Assembly: GCA_034401795.1 (NCBI GenBank)
Contig: CM067369.1
Coordinates: 188,006,742-188,070,741, forward strand
Length of the DNA: 64,000 nucleotides
Direction: 5' to 3'
From: Chaetoderma sp. LZ-2023a
Lineage: Eukaryota > Mollusca > Caudofoveata > Chaetodermatida > Chaetodermatidae
The notes under the pieces were generated by a model that was given only the letters and a program-made list of their open reading frames with translations, did no database searches and was not told the origin of the DNA. Shown here piece by piece: positions 1 through 10,215 of the stretch; the stretch's first letter is position 1, and each line of letters opens with the position of its first letter. Both the position numbers and the translations under genes were made by a program.

Positions 1-328
1 GGGTCGATCGATCCCTGAACGCCATGAGTATCAATTTCCAGAAAACTATAGGCCTACAGGTAAGCTGTTGAATATTTTGAACCTAATTTGACTATTTGTT
101 ATTGCCGTTTATGGCAAGTCAGGTTACTTTCAAAATATTCAACAGCATGTTTATTAAAGAGTAAAGCCATACAATTCGTACAACAACGCTTAGTCCATCA
201 TCAATTAAGTGTCCGTGGCAACCCTATCTACGTCATTCATGACGTCATTGATTATGATGTCATCTTACACGCCATGTGGTTGAATAGAACGTCATGTGAT
301 GGATGGATATTAAACTGGAAAGGTAAAA
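1..328 (+). repeat. MITE family A copy, truncated by window edge
   Basis: The copy enters from the window start at the GGGTCGATCGATCC part of the GC-box arm. It carries the central hairpin at about 66-165 (TTGAATATTTTGAA paired with TTCAAAATATTCAA), the TTTATTAAA/ACAATTCGTACAAC spacer and a TGACGTCA-bearing right arm, and it ends with AAACTGGAAAGGT. Orientation '+' means GC-box arm on the left. No coding capacity. Confidence 0.85.
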
Positions 329-1332
329 GGTTATGACGTCAGATACTTGAGTGCCATATAGAACCTCTAACTTTTGACAGATCTGCCTAAGTCGCTACTA
401 TAGTGTGTTCGCATTTGTTTCCTTCATCAGAGATAGGCCCTATGTCTCTTTAATTGTGTTCGAAAATTCGATAATAGAATGACTGGCCTAAGAGTTTATA
501 ATGCAAGGAGTCGTGCAATCGATTTACTTGATACAACGACAGGACATACCCTCTTAAAACACGTCATAAATGCCGAGTTTAGCCGGTTACTCTAATAACT
601 AATCTGTTTTTAGAATCTCGCAAAAATTCCGTACAGTTCGGACTCAATAGCCTACCCAAGTAGTTCCGAGAGTAGGCCTACTTGCATAATCTCGCCCATC
701 GAGATATGTTTATTACAATTGAATAGAAGCAGCTGATCACGCACTATTCGCATTGAATACCAGATTTAGAGTTATCTTTGCAGGAATTGATAATGTGATC
801 GATAATTTATGTACTGCATCGCTTTATGGCGTGTCGAGGAGCGACACGAGACGACGCCTCCTGACCGGAATAGAAGCACTATAAATATTCAAACGGATGT
901 GTTTTTGCGATGCAAATGAACTCGCAATGCAAGCAGGGTCCAATTTTTAGCAAGACAATTGAGATGGGTATTATGTTGGCGATTTTGGAACTAATTACAA
1001 TAGAAACACGCACTGAAACGTCTTCCGATCCAAGTATCTTCAAAATATTTATCAGCTTTCCTGTTATGTGTTGGTTTGCAATTGAGATTCTATGATATCT
1101 GCCGTGAGAGGGTTAGGAGACATTGTCATGAATTATTGATGGATCCTTTGCGCCTAAAACACTGTTTTATATTGAGAAACCTGAGAGAACCGAGCCACTA
1201 TATATATATTTGCCCTTTAAAAATATTACCACCACGCAGCTATGGGGACTAATAAAGGCGCCATGTATTCAAGAAAAGATATAGTTAAATGAAGTAACCT
1301 TTGGATAGATCTTCGGTGACGGCGACATCGAC
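329..1332. other. No recognisable feature
   Basis: AT-rich unique-looking sequence with scattered stops in all frames. The short open frame at 910-1095 has no recognisable domain. Nothing supports a gene here. Confidence 0.5.
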
Positions 1333-1448
1333 GGCGGCAATAGCGGCGGCGGCGGCGGCGGCGGCGGTGGTGGTGGTGGTGCTGGTGGTGGTGGTGGTGG
1401 TGGTGATGAAGATGACTCCAATGTTGTTATTATAATAATAATAATAAT
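1333..1448 (+). repeat. (GGC)n-(GGT)n-(TAA)n trinucleotide microsatellite
   Basis: Runs of GGC change into GGT and then, after a short GATGAAGATGAC stretch, into TAA units. The proline-rich reading on the minus strand is only this repeat translated. Confidence 0.95.
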
Positions 1449-1458
1449 CGTCAACCAG

Positions 1459-1893
1459 TGGTCCTTTCCAGTTTTAGCTATGCCCCGCCCATCTCTAGCT
1501 AAGCTCCATCCACACCTCGCTCATGTTGGAATAGATGGATCGATCTCTGACTATCAATTTCCAGAAAACTATACATGTAAGACTGTTTAATGACTGTTTA
1601 AAATTTTGAAATTAATCTGACTGGGTACTGTTGCTGCCTATGGCAGCAACAGTGCGCAGTCAAATTAGTTTCAAAATATTGTACAAAATGTTTATTAAAT
1701 AGTAAAGCCATACAATTCGCACAACGTGTAAACTATTACGCGTTTAAGACGGCTATTAAGCGTTTAAGACGGACTAAATCGAATCATTCATGATGTAATG
1801 ATTATGACGTCATCTACCACGTCACTTAGTTGATTATGACGCCATCTACCACGTCACTTAGTTGATTATGATGCCATATTCTTCACTGAGGAA
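1459..1893 (+). repeat. MITE family A copy
   Basis: It begins with GGTCCTTTCCAGTTTTAG, then the GCCCCGCCC arm. The central hairpin (GTTGCTGCC-TATGGCAGCAAC loop) is at about 1590-1690. A CRE-type arm with a partly duplicated block (ACCACGTCACTTAGTTGATTATGACG twice) follows. The right terminus is degenerate. Confidence 0.85.
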
Positions 1894-2159
1894 AGGGCAT
1901 TCATGAATTAACCTTGGTTTCTTTTGTTTTGTTTCAGGATACAACACCCCCTGCAACGCCACGTAAGTAACTCTTGCCTTTGATAAATCACTGTTTAACC
2001 CCTCCAGCCCCACAGGTCACAGCGCAAATAAAACATATTCATGTCGATGGCAAACAATCTGTTAAATACTTAGGGAGAACCCAGCATGTGGTCGCTATAG
2101 CCAGGTAGGAATTTAATAATATAACTCATTTGCAATGAAAGGCATGCGTTTTAGTGCCA

Positions 2160-2375
2160 TATGATAATTAACACTTTGAACGCGAAGGGTCAGATTCGAA
2201 AACTGATTTACAATTCATTATTAAATAGTTATTTTGGTGAACATTTTTGAAAGGAATTTGACCGTAAGCTTTTGTTGCGTGTCGAAGCATGTCCCTGTCA
2301 ACTTAATTTCGAAGTATTCACCAGCTTAAATGGAATTACGATTTTGGGAATTCGGTGTTCAAGGGGTTGAGCCAT
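2160..2375 (-). repeat. Degenerate family A-like hairpin element
   Basis: AACACTTTGAACGCGAAGGG is followed by a decayed core (TTTTGAAAGGAATTTGACCG, then CAACTTAATTTCGAAGTATTC) and GATTTTGGGAATTCGG. The same order occurs at 12395-12550, so this looks like a subfamily with different outer ends. Confidence 0.45.
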
Positions 2376-2419
2376 GTAGTCGTTCATACACAGCCTTCTG
2401 ATTGCATAAGTTAGGTTGT

Positions 2420-2578
2420 TTCTCAGGCATACTTGAGGGATCCGATCTGTCGCTCAAGTATCTGCTGTCATAATCAAATACGTCACTTGCTAGCTGACGT
2501 CACAACCAAAATACCGTATCTTCGTCACGAAAGTCGCAATCGCCGGTCAAGAAGGTGTCTGAATTGTAGGTATAGATG
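2420..2578 (-). repeat. Family A copy, left part (split by the mariner insertion)
   Basis: GATCCGATCTGTC and TGACGTCA-containing arm sequence runs to GAATTGTAGG, directly at the TA target of the mariner element. The matching remainder starts at 3878 with ACAAATTAATAAACATTCTG. Together they match the order seen in intact reverse-oriented copies. Confidence 0.7.
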
Positions 2579-2580
2579 TA

Positions 2581-2609
2581 CGAGAGGTGTTCAGTTAATT
2601 TTGTCACAA
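2581..2609 (+). repeat. Mariner left terminal inverted repeat
   Basis: It starts CGAGAGGTGTTCAGTTAATT and is complementary to 3847-3875, preceded by target TA. Confidence 0.93.
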
Positions 2610-2722
2610 GATTGCACGATTTCTTGCTGCACACTTTTGGTCAATTGTCTCACTCACAATACCTTTTTACAACGCCCACGAGCTTACCGACACGCTAGTT
2701 TAGTTTGTTAAAAGTTTTCAAC

Positions 2723-3721
2723 ATGCCAAGACATAAAATAAGCGAGAGAGCGGAGGGTATAATTCTCCATCTTTTGAGGAGGGGAATGACGCCGTCACTG
2801 ATCAGAAATGAACATTTGAAAGAAAATATCGCTGTCAGTGTGAGAACCATTTATCGCGTAAAGAATAACATCGGAAAAGAACGACAATTGACGAATCTAA
2901 CACATGGAAAATCTGCTACGTTGAAAATCAGAAGAAGACGAACTGTAGTATCAAAACAAGTGATAGACAATGTGAAGAAAATGATAGCAAGAATTAACCC
3001 ACCGACACGTGAGATGAGCAATCTATTAGGAATTAGTTTGGGATCCGTAAATAACACCATAAACAGTGTTATCAAGGCAAAACTGTCAAAAAAATGTTTG
3101 GTTCATAAACTATCCCTAGAGCAGGTTGAAAAGAGGAGGACGAGGAGCTGGAGGCTGTACCTGAAGCTGTGTGCGGGGAAGTGGGAACACTTTGTCACCA
3201 CAGATGAGGCTATGTTTTATCTAGGTGGAAGCTACGGAAAACGGCGAGTCTGTTATGTTAGGAAAGGACAAATTGATATGGATAAGTTGAAGTTTGTTAA
3301 ACGGGACAGTTTCGCGCCTGGTTTCATGGTATGGGCAGGCGTTAGTCATTATGGAAAGACCAGTCTTAAATTCATTGATCGGAATGTGAAAATCAATGCA
3401 GATTATTACATCAAACATGTTTTGAGACCCTTTTTGAAACATGATGTTCCCAAATTATTCCCAGGGAACAAACAGAAGGACATGGTTTTTCACCAAGATA
3501 GTGCCTCCTCTCATACTGCACGAAAGAGCTTAACATACTTAAAGCAGAACAATGTTAAATTCATTAGCCCTGAAGAATGGCTGCCGAAGTCGCCGGATGC
3601 TGCCCCTATGGACTTTAGTATCTGGGGGATTGTCAAGCGCTGTCTACAGAAGCGGAAAGTTACAAGTCTTAACAGTCTAAACGTGTTAATGGAAGGCACT
3701 AAGTCAAACTGTGATCAATAA
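2723..3721 (+). CDS. Mariner-type transposase, C-terminus shifted
   Basis: This is a cut-and-paste transposase acting in the nucleus on the flanking inverted repeats. The ATG at 2723 (AACATGC context) is preferred over an upstream TTG in the same frame and gives 332 residues. Residues 1-120 form a basic paired-type helix-turn-helix DNA-binding region. The catalytic triad is visible as D161 (TTDEAMF), D259 (HQDSASSHTA) and D297 (PMDFSIWG). The 37-residue gap between the last two makes it DD37D, as in maT-like mariners. VWAGVSHYGKTSL and SPDAAPMDFSIWG are family signatures. Just before the TAA at 3719-3721 the reading slips: another frame continues about 28 residues past it (INKALSSWPKRCRL onwards) to a TGA near 3805. 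The copy therefore has a small indel near its C-terminus and may be inactive. Confidence 0.92.
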   Translation: MPRHKISERAEGIILHLLRRGMTPSLIRNEHLKENIAVSVRTIYRVKNNIGKERQLTNLTHGKSATLKIRRRRTVVSKQVIDNVKKMIARINPPTREMSNLLGISLGSVNNTINSVIKAKLSKKCLVHKLSLEQVEKRRTRSWRLYLKLCAGKWEHFVTTDEAMFYLGGSYGKRRVCYVRKGQIDMDKLKFVKRDSFAPGFMVWAGVSHYGKTSLKFIDRNVKINADYYIKHVLRPFLKHDVPKLFPGNKQKDMVFHQDSASSHTARKSLTYLKQNNVKFISPEEWLPKSPDAAPMDFSIWGIVKRCLQKRKVTSLNSLNVLMEGTKSNCDQ

Positions 3722-3846
3722 AGCCCTTTCTTCTTGGCCTAAGCGCTGTAGACTGATATATCATGCTCATGGGTCTCAAACTGAACATCTTCTGCAATGA
3801 AATTATTTTGTGATAAATTATTGTTGATTAAATACTTATTTGAAAT

Positions 3847-3875
3847 TTGTGACAAAATAAACTGAACACCTCTCG
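3847..3875 (-). repeat. Mariner right terminal inverted repeat
   Basis: It ends ACTGAACACCTCTCG, complementary to 2581-2609, followed by target TA. Confidence 0.93.
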
Positions 3876-3877
3876 TA

Positions 3878-4195
3878 TTTACAAATTAATAAACATTCTG
3901 TTGAATATTTTGAAAGTAATTTGACTCGGAGCTGTTGCTGCCTATGGCAGCAACACCCCCAGTCGAATTGCTTTCAAAATATTCAAAAGCTTACGCGTAT
4001 AGTTATCTTGAAATTTTGGTTTTGGGAATTCATCAATTCATATTTCAACGTTTCAAATTGATTCGAACACGCGTACAATATGGGATGGGATTAGCTAGAA
4101 ATGTGCGGGGCATGGCTAGAAATTAGCGGGTCATAGCTAGACATGTGCGGATCATAGATAGAAATGGGCGGGGCATAGCTAGAAATGGATCCATC
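3878..4195 (-). repeat. Family A copy, right part after the mariner
   Basis: It holds AATAAACATTCTG, the central hairpin at 3898-3995 with a TATGGCAGCAAC loop, then the GC-box arm. The block around TAGCTAGAAATGGGCGGGGC is imperfectly repeated four times (about 4088-4190), a local tandem amplification not seen in the other copies. Confidence 0.8.
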
Positions 4196-4486
4196 TGTTG
4201 CGTGTCTTGCAACAGCAGAGTGAAAGAACACATACGTTGTCATGTAAACCGACACTATGTCTAAACTAAACCAGAAGGCGGATATACATCCGGTAATGTT
4301 TTGGATACGCTGATGCGAAAACTTTCTTTAGAAACAGCGTAGCACACACCAAAATGGTCCGTACGTTCTGATTAAGCACGTGATGCCAATTCGTTACCTG
4401 ATTGGTTATTTATTGTGATACAATTTAATGAAGAGAGTAAACAACGTTTCCCAAGCAAAAGAACAATGGATGATTTCAATGTGACA

Positions 4487-4853
4487 CTCAAATGTATGAC
4501 GTCATAATGAATTACGTCACGTGTAGGCTGGCGTCACAATCAAAATGGGTAATGAAAATATGACGTAGTCCAACACGAACTCGTAAAACTCCGCCACATG
4601 TACGAACAAAATGTATTAGTACTTAATAACCATGCTGTTAAATATTTTGAAACAAATTTAACTGGTCGCTGTTGCTGCCATAGTCAGCAACAGCGCCCAG
4701 TTAAATTAGTTTCAAAATATTCAACGGCTTACCTGTATAGTTTTCTGGACATTGAGATTCAGGGATTTCAGTGTTCGATCGATCCCAACACGCGAAAAGC
4801 GTGGACGGAGATTAGCTAGAGATGGGATGGGCATAGCTAAAATTGGATTCAAC
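4487..4853 (-). repeat. MITE family A copy
   Basis: The CRE arm (TGACGTCATAATGAATTACGTCACGTG) is on the left and the central hairpin at 4630-4732. The ATCGATCGATCC segment and a GC-box-derived arm end in AAAATTGGATTCAACC. Confidence 0.85.
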
Positions 4854-4896
4854 CATGGATTCGCTTTGTTTCGAAATCCAAAGCGTGCACGAAAGC

Positions 4897-4968
4897 AACC
4901 CTGATAACGCAGGTTACTAGGCCGGTATTGACCCAGTACCGGGCCAGTAACCTGCACTATCAGGGATG
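4897..4968. repeat. Foldback family C copy
   Basis: TGATAACGCAGGTTACT is inversely repeated as AGTAACCTGCACTATCA, separated by GGCCGGTATTGACCCAGTACCGGGCC. It is a near-perfect GC-rich palindrome of about 70 bp. Confidence 0.8.
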
Positions 4969-5499
4969 GTTCCACGACAAGACTTTCGCAGAAAACTTTC
5001 GGAGAAAATATTTCGATGTTAGATTTAGTTTCATCTATCTCGAGCTGAATGATGTTTGTTTTCCTAGCTATAGTTGAAAGAATTATTTTACGAGTGCTCA
5101 AATATAAGCATGTGCATTTGCAGGCCAAGTGGAAGCATCTTCATGAGTGAGGAATATGGTTATAGAGTAAAATGGCGGCGGTGAGGCGATTGAGATTGTG
5201 GTTCCGCCAATGGCTCGCAGCAAACGAGGCTCATCAAACGAGATCCAAACGTAGTTGCTATGTAGCCTACGTGTGGATATAGTTTGATGACAGATTGTTG
5301 CGAACAAAATATTAAGATACGTCTGTGTCTGGTGACCAGAATGTCCATACATGCCACGAAAATTACACGTTTCTGCGGTCAGGGGTAAGCCCTTTTTACT
5401 GCAGGGCAACCAAATCTTAACACATTGGTTGCCCTGGGTGACAACCTAGATAATTTGTTAATTTCAGGGCCTGTAGGCCCTATATGAACTCATGTCATA
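4969..5499. other. No recognisable feature
   Basis: Unique-looking sequence. Open frames on the minus strand (4721-5128 and 5098-5409) show no domain and partly overlap repeat sequence, so they are not called as genes. Confidence 0.5.
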
Positions 5500-5660
5500 G
5501 AAAATGTCAATTTGCAGACCAAGCGAAGACTGTTTTTGAGTTACCGAGCCAGTCACTCCAGTGGTAAAATTTAAAAAATAGTCTTCTCCTAGTCTGCAAA
5601 TGGACATTTGTCAAGACCACTACAGAAGTCGTTTTTGGCTGATATGAGGGATAAAGGGTT
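5500..5660. repeat. Palindromic MITE family B, one arm shortened
   Basis: AATGTCAATTTGCAGACCAAG is the left arm and CTAGTCTGCAAATGGACATT the right arm. The left half lacks the AAAATTTACCACTGGAATGACTGG segment seen in full copies. The right flank TCAAGACCACTACAGAAG...TTTTTGGCTGATATGAGGG is the usual family B shoulder. Confidence 0.75.
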
Positions 5661-6036
5661 ACTATGATGCTGGGGGCAACAAAGTATTTTTCAAATTTCC
5701 GAGCCCTGCCACACATTAGTATTGTTTCTTTTCCTCTAAACTGGTGATCGTAAACAATATGCCTATAGATACATTTACGTCTATATAGATATATGTCATA
5801 GACCGCTGACTTTGGTTCTGTGGGATAAGCACATGGCTTAAAGTATCGCGCCACATCGTATCTAGTCATAGCGTTATACTAATATTCAGAGAGTGGACTT
5901 ATGATACACGTCTGGCAGGTCAGATTAATATGTTGCTTAAACCTCGGGAATAATTTCCATAGAATGCTTTTGGTTCAATTCCTGCATAAACCTGTCCTGA
6001 ATCACATAGTAACAATCCCCATGTGGCAAAACGGAA
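5661..6036. other. No recognisable feature
   Basis: AT-rich sequence without an identifiable domain or repeat. Confidence 0.45.
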
Positions 6037-6437
6037 TTCACCTTTCCAGAGTACCCACCCATCATATGACGTCATAATGAACTGCGCGATGTGTACAATG
6101 ACTTCATAATGAATGACGTCATGAATGACGTCGATAAGTACGTCACGAACGCATATTTGAAGACGGTCTATGCGTTGTTGTACAAATTGTTTGCTTTTCC
6201 TTTTTTATAAATATTCTGTTGAATATTTTGAAACTAATTTGACTGGGCGCTGTTGCTGCCATAGGCAGCAACATCACCCAGTCAAATTAGTTACAAAATA
6301 TTCAACAGCTTCCCTATATAGTTTTCAGGAAATTGATAGCTAGGGCATTCGGGGATCGATCAATCTCAACACAGCAAGGTGTGGGCGGAGCGTAGCTAGT
6401 GATGGGCGGGGCATGGCTAAAACTGGAAAGGTCCATT
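6037..6437 (-). repeat. MITE family A copy, well preserved
   Basis: The left end CACCTTTCCAG and right end CTGGAAAGGTCCATT are terminal inverted repeats. The CRE arm (two TGACGTCA at about 6066 and 6113) comes first, then the central hairpin at 6212-6310 and the GGGCGGGGC arm. Confidence 0.9.
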
Positions 6438-6529
6438 GTGATTGAAACACGATGAAACTCACCCACACTAAAACTAGTTTCATCATATTTTTGGAGCTCA
6501 TATGGCAGAGGAAAGATTCGAACCCCGTA

Positions 6530-6692
6530 CCATAGACAGCAACAGCACCCAGTCAAGTTAGTTTCATGATATTCAACAGCTTACCTGTATAGTTTTCTGG
6601 AAATCGATAGTCAGATGGCTCAGGGGTCGAAGTGTGGGCGGAGCTAAGCTACAAATGGGCGGGGCATAGCGAAAATTTGAAAGGTCCATTAC
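6530..6692 (-). repeat. Partial MITE family A copy
   Basis: It starts inside the hairpin (ACAGCAACAGCACCCAGTCAA) and runs through the GC-box arm to GAAAGGTCCATT. The CRE arm is missing. Confidence 0.8.
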
Positions 6693-6939
6693 ATATAGGG
6701 GCTATGTAAATATATGACATTAAGACTTGCTCTGTTTCGCGAACCACACAACACATGAAACGCACTTCTGCGTGCGCTCATTAAAATTTCAAAGAAGCGC
6801 TCGCAATCTCCATTGAATTTATTCTTTTGATTAAAATTGACATACGCAGTTCGCAAATTTGAGGGAACACGAATTACATGTTGTTCAATGTACGTCAGAG
6901 TCGTATATCCGTCACCTCATTATTCACGCCGCCAAAGGC

Positions 6940-7270
6940 CGGTATGATAATTGCGTTCGGTGCCGACCGTCCGGCCATCCGTCTGTCTGTCTGTCTGTTT
7001 GTTTATCAGATGCATATCTCCGGAATCCCAGGGGGTTAAAATTACTAAATTTGGCGCATACATTCATATTATGAGTGGCTAGAAATATTTTAGTTTAAGG
7101 TCAAAAGGTCAAACCTGGAGATCACGGGGTCACTCACTGCATACCGTCGATAACGCTACAATAAAAGAAGGTAGAATCACCAGATCTGTAACATATTGTG
7201 GTTTGCTAGTTTAGGTCAAACCCTCAAATGTCGAGGTCACGGGGTCACGGGGTCACATAGTGCATTGTTA
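6940..7270 (+). repeat. Repeat with (GTCT)n and clustered AGGTCA-like half sites
   Basis: GTCCGGCCATCC(GTCT)n is followed by TATCTCCGGAATCCC and then spaced AGGTCA/GGGTCA units at about 7097-7260 (AAGGTCAAAAGGTCAAACC, GAGGTCACGGGGTCACGGGGTCAC). This resembles, from memory, a dispersed repeat type of invertebrate genomes, but it occurs once here so family status is inference. Confidence 0.45.
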
Positions 7271-7329
7271 AAACCGAGTCAAAATGCGCGAGTCAGCATC
7301 TCCCTCGAGTGCATTCTGATTTTGGATTA

Positions 7330-7736
7330 ACATCTATTATAATAGGGAGGATAAATAAACTTTACGCCATGACAGTCTTTCCATTATTTCTCTGAATACG
7401 TGTTGCGTGAATCCATAACAGTTTGGCGTAAATTGTGTTGTGTGTTGACGATCCCCAACGGGATCCCATCAAGGACCTGGTATCCGTTTAACGATACTCA
7501 TTTCAAGGGATGCTAATCTCGTGTCGGATGTTGTATGGTACTGATAGATTATGGTGCCTCGATTCCATATCATACATGATATCCTGTCACATTTCCTTTT
7601 CTGTATCACAATTATCTGCTTTGTAATATCGCGCAAACGTTGAACAGTGATCGCCACCATATTGTCTCCTCAAGCGGCAGTGTGTGATGTCATGCAAGTG
7701 CCAATGCATTACCTTCTTTATTATGTATTACTTATC
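7330..7736. other. No recognisable feature
   Basis: No domain, repeat or RNA gene could be seen. Confidence 0.45.
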
Positions 7737-7850
7737 CCTTTGAATATTTTGAAACTAATTTGACTGTAAGTTGTTGCTGCCTATGGCAGCAACAACTTTC
7801 AGTCAAATTAGTTTCAAAATATTTAACAGCTTACCCGTATGATTGCTTTT
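7737..7850. repeat. Family A-type core hairpin alone
   Basis: GAATATTTTGAAACTAATTT and its complement AAATTAGTTTCAAAATATTT flank GTTGTTGCTGCC-TATGGCAGCAACAAC. The GC-box and CRE arms are absent apart from CAGCTTACCCGTAT. Confidence 0.85.
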
Positions 7851-8159
7851 ATACAAATTGCCAAACTATAGCTAGAGCCTCTATGACTGAGTGTATATAC
7901 CGAGGCGGGCAAGCTAGGGTTTTTCTGATTGGTCGAAAAGTAAATCATGACAGCCACCATAGGGTGTAGAAATGTACCAACATTTAGCTACTAAACTCTG
8001 AACATCTTTCTTTAGAGGCATGACATAAAGCTTAAAATTACATGCATAATTTATGAGTGGCATATTAGATCACCTGACTAGCAATCGAGAGATGAGGTTA
8101 GTTATCCTTTCAGCAGCTTTCATTATTTTCCTTCTCTTCACCTGATCCTCTGATCAGTT

Positions 8160-8410
8160 TCAAGGTAACTATATAGGTAAGTCGTCGACTATTTTGAGCC
8201 TAATTTAACTGGAGGCTGTCGTCGCCTCCCGTTCAAATTACGTTCAAAATATTTAACACTACGCTTATTAAATCATAAATTCATCAGTTATACACTTCGT
8301 AGAATTTAGTGACACACTTTCAGATTTTCTTAACATTTTGATTATAACGTCAGCTTAAAGCGTGACGTGTTTGATTATGACGTCAGATACTTGAGTGACA
8401 GATCGGTTCT
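8160..8410 (+). repeat. Divergent family A copy
   Basis: GTAAGTCGTCGACTATTTTGAG...GAGGCTGTCGTCGCCTCC...TTCAAAATATTTAACA is a diverged hairpin. It is followed by a CRE-type arm ending TATGACGTCAGATACTTGAGTGACAGATCGG, an end also found near 339 and 26570. Confidence 0.65.
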
Positions 8411-8519
8411 CTCTGTTGAGACATGAGGAACATTGCTATCAGCAATGTCACGGAATGGTCCATATCCAGTGATTGTTACCATACATAATCAGCAGGCTAT
8501 TGTGTGAATGTGTAGATGC

Positions 8520-8642
8520 GTTTAACGCTTTAATGGCAAAATTTGGTCAAGAAAATTTAAATATTTCCTTATTGGATACCCATTTGCGGGCCGAGAGAAG
8601 ACTATTTTTGAAAATTTACCACTGGAATGACTGGCTCGGTTA
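8520..8642 (+). repeat. Left half of palindromic MITE family B
   Basis: TTTAACGCTTTAATGGC gives the TTAA-type shoulder. CCCATTTGCGGGCCGAGAGAAGAC...ACTGGAATGACTGGCTCGGTT is one arm. The second arm is missing. Confidence 0.65.
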
Positions 8643-8734
8643 GACTCTACCACTGTATATATCGCTTTTCTGAGCTGTTCTCGTTTAGTCATGGCAGTAA
8701 CCCTTACCGTCCTATGTGCGTCTTGTGTTGCATC

Positions 8735-9501
8735 TCTCATTCACTCACCCAACCACCATCCCACCCACCCACCCCACTCACGCACCCCTTCTCCCCCATC
8801 CCTCTCCCCTCTCTCTCTCCACTCTCTCCCGCTTCCTCCATCCAGCTCCCTCCCTATGCACCACACCCTCCCCTCCATACCCCCGCCCGCTTTATCTAAC
8901 TCCCTCTCTCCTTCTCGGCCCTCCCTCCCCTATATCCATCTATCCCATTCCCACCCTCTCCTTTCTCCCTCCTTTCATCCTCTCCTCTCTCTCTCTCTCT
9001 CTCTCGTCTCTCTCTCTCTCTCCTCTCTCCCTGCCATCTCTCTCCCTCCTCCCTCCCCCCCCGCACGCCCTCCCTCCATCCATCTCTCCTTCCCTCCCTA
9101 CCTATCTCCCGCCCTCCCGACCTCCCTTCTCCCCCTCTCTCCTTCTCTCTCTCTCTCTCCCTCCCTCCCTCCCTCCCCCCCTCTCTCTCTCTCTCTCCGC
9201 TCTCTCTCTCGCTCTCTCTCTCTCTCCCTCCCTCCTTTCTTCTCGGCCGGCCTCCCTCCTTCCCCCCCCTCTCTCCTTCCCTCCCTCCCTCTCTCCTTCT
9301 CTCTCTCTCTCTCGTCTCTCCCTCTCTCCTCTCTCTCTCCCTCCCTCTCTCTCCCTCCCCCTCCCCCTGTCTCTCTCTCTCTCTCTTTCTCCCTCCGTCC
9401 CTCCCTCCCGCCCGCCCGCCCTCCCTCCCTCTCCCCCTCTCTCTCTCCCTCTCTCTCACTCTCTCTCCCTCCCTCTCTCCCTCCCTCCCCCCTCTCTCTC
9501 C

Positions 9502-9551
<50 letters not shown>

Positions 9552-9684
9552 CCCCTCTCTCCTCTCTCTCACCCACTCTCTCTCCCTCCACCTCTCTCTC
9601 TCTTTCCCCCTCCCTCCCTCCCGCCCGCCCGCCCGCCCGCCCTCCCTCCCCCCTCTCTCTCTCTCCCTCTCTCTCTCACGCTCA

Positions 9685-9729
<45 letters not shown>

Positions 9730-9735
9730 GCTCTC

Positions 9736-9795
<60 letters not shown>
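8735..9795 (+). repeat. 1-kb polypyrimidine (CT/CCCT/CCCG) tract
   Basis: The plus strand is almost pure C and T for about 1 kb, with CTCTCT runs and CCCTCCCT or CCCGCCCG blocks. Long open frames on both strands (Ser/Pro/Leu-rich or Arg/Glu-rich) are translations of this tract and not genes. Confidence 0.97.
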
Positions 9796-9797
<2 letters not shown>

Positions 9798-10129
9798 AAT
9801 GCTCGATGATAATGAAATTTGCCATTCATTTGAACCAGACTACATTCTACTTCAGGTCGTAAATCGCATCAACGCTTGACATTTCATCCATACGTCAGCC
9901 TGCACGAAGTTCATCGACAGTGTATAAATAGGTTTATCAATAGTTCTCAAACCACCTGCAAAATGCAACAAAGCATTTCTTCCTCGTATCGCCTTTAGTT
10001 TTACAATCATGTTTTGAGTTTGACAATCTGTGCATGAACGTAGGTAACAACGAAGATGCTATCTAGCGCTTGTTGCCATACAATCAATACAACCATCACC
10101 TCTTGTTCGAACTTCAACAGCGTACCAGT
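9796..10129. other. No recognisable feature
   Basis: Mixed-composition sequence between the polypyrimidine tract and a fragment of family A. Confidence 0.4.
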
Positions 10130-10215
10130 CCTCTCGGTAGTATCATTGCAGCAGCTGGTTCCAGTCAAATTACATTCAAAATATTCATCAACTTTCCTGT
10201 ATAATTGTCTTGAAA
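10130..10215 (-). repeat. Half of a family A hairpin
   Basis: CCAGTCAAATTACATTCAAAATATTCATCAACTTTCCTGTATAATTGTC matches the right half of the core plus its shoulder. Confidence 0.55.

Larger units (their letters stand above)
2581..3875 (+). mobile_element. Tc1/mariner-superfamily DNA transposon (DD37D type)
   Basis: Terminal inverted repeats of about 29 bp match at 28 positions. The left one begins CGAGAGGTGTTCAGTT at 2581 and the right one is its complement ending at 3875. Each end abuts a TA dinucleotide (2579-2580 and 3876-3877), the standard target duplication of the superfamily. The element is 1295 bp, normal for a mariner, and holds a single transposase frame. It is nested within a family A MITE. 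Confidence 0.93.

Noticed and set aside
8691-9879. Long Ser/Pro/Leu-rich open frames, and Arg/Glu-rich frames on the other strand
   Set aside because: They are translations of the polypyrimidine tract in several frames at once. No unique protein sequence.
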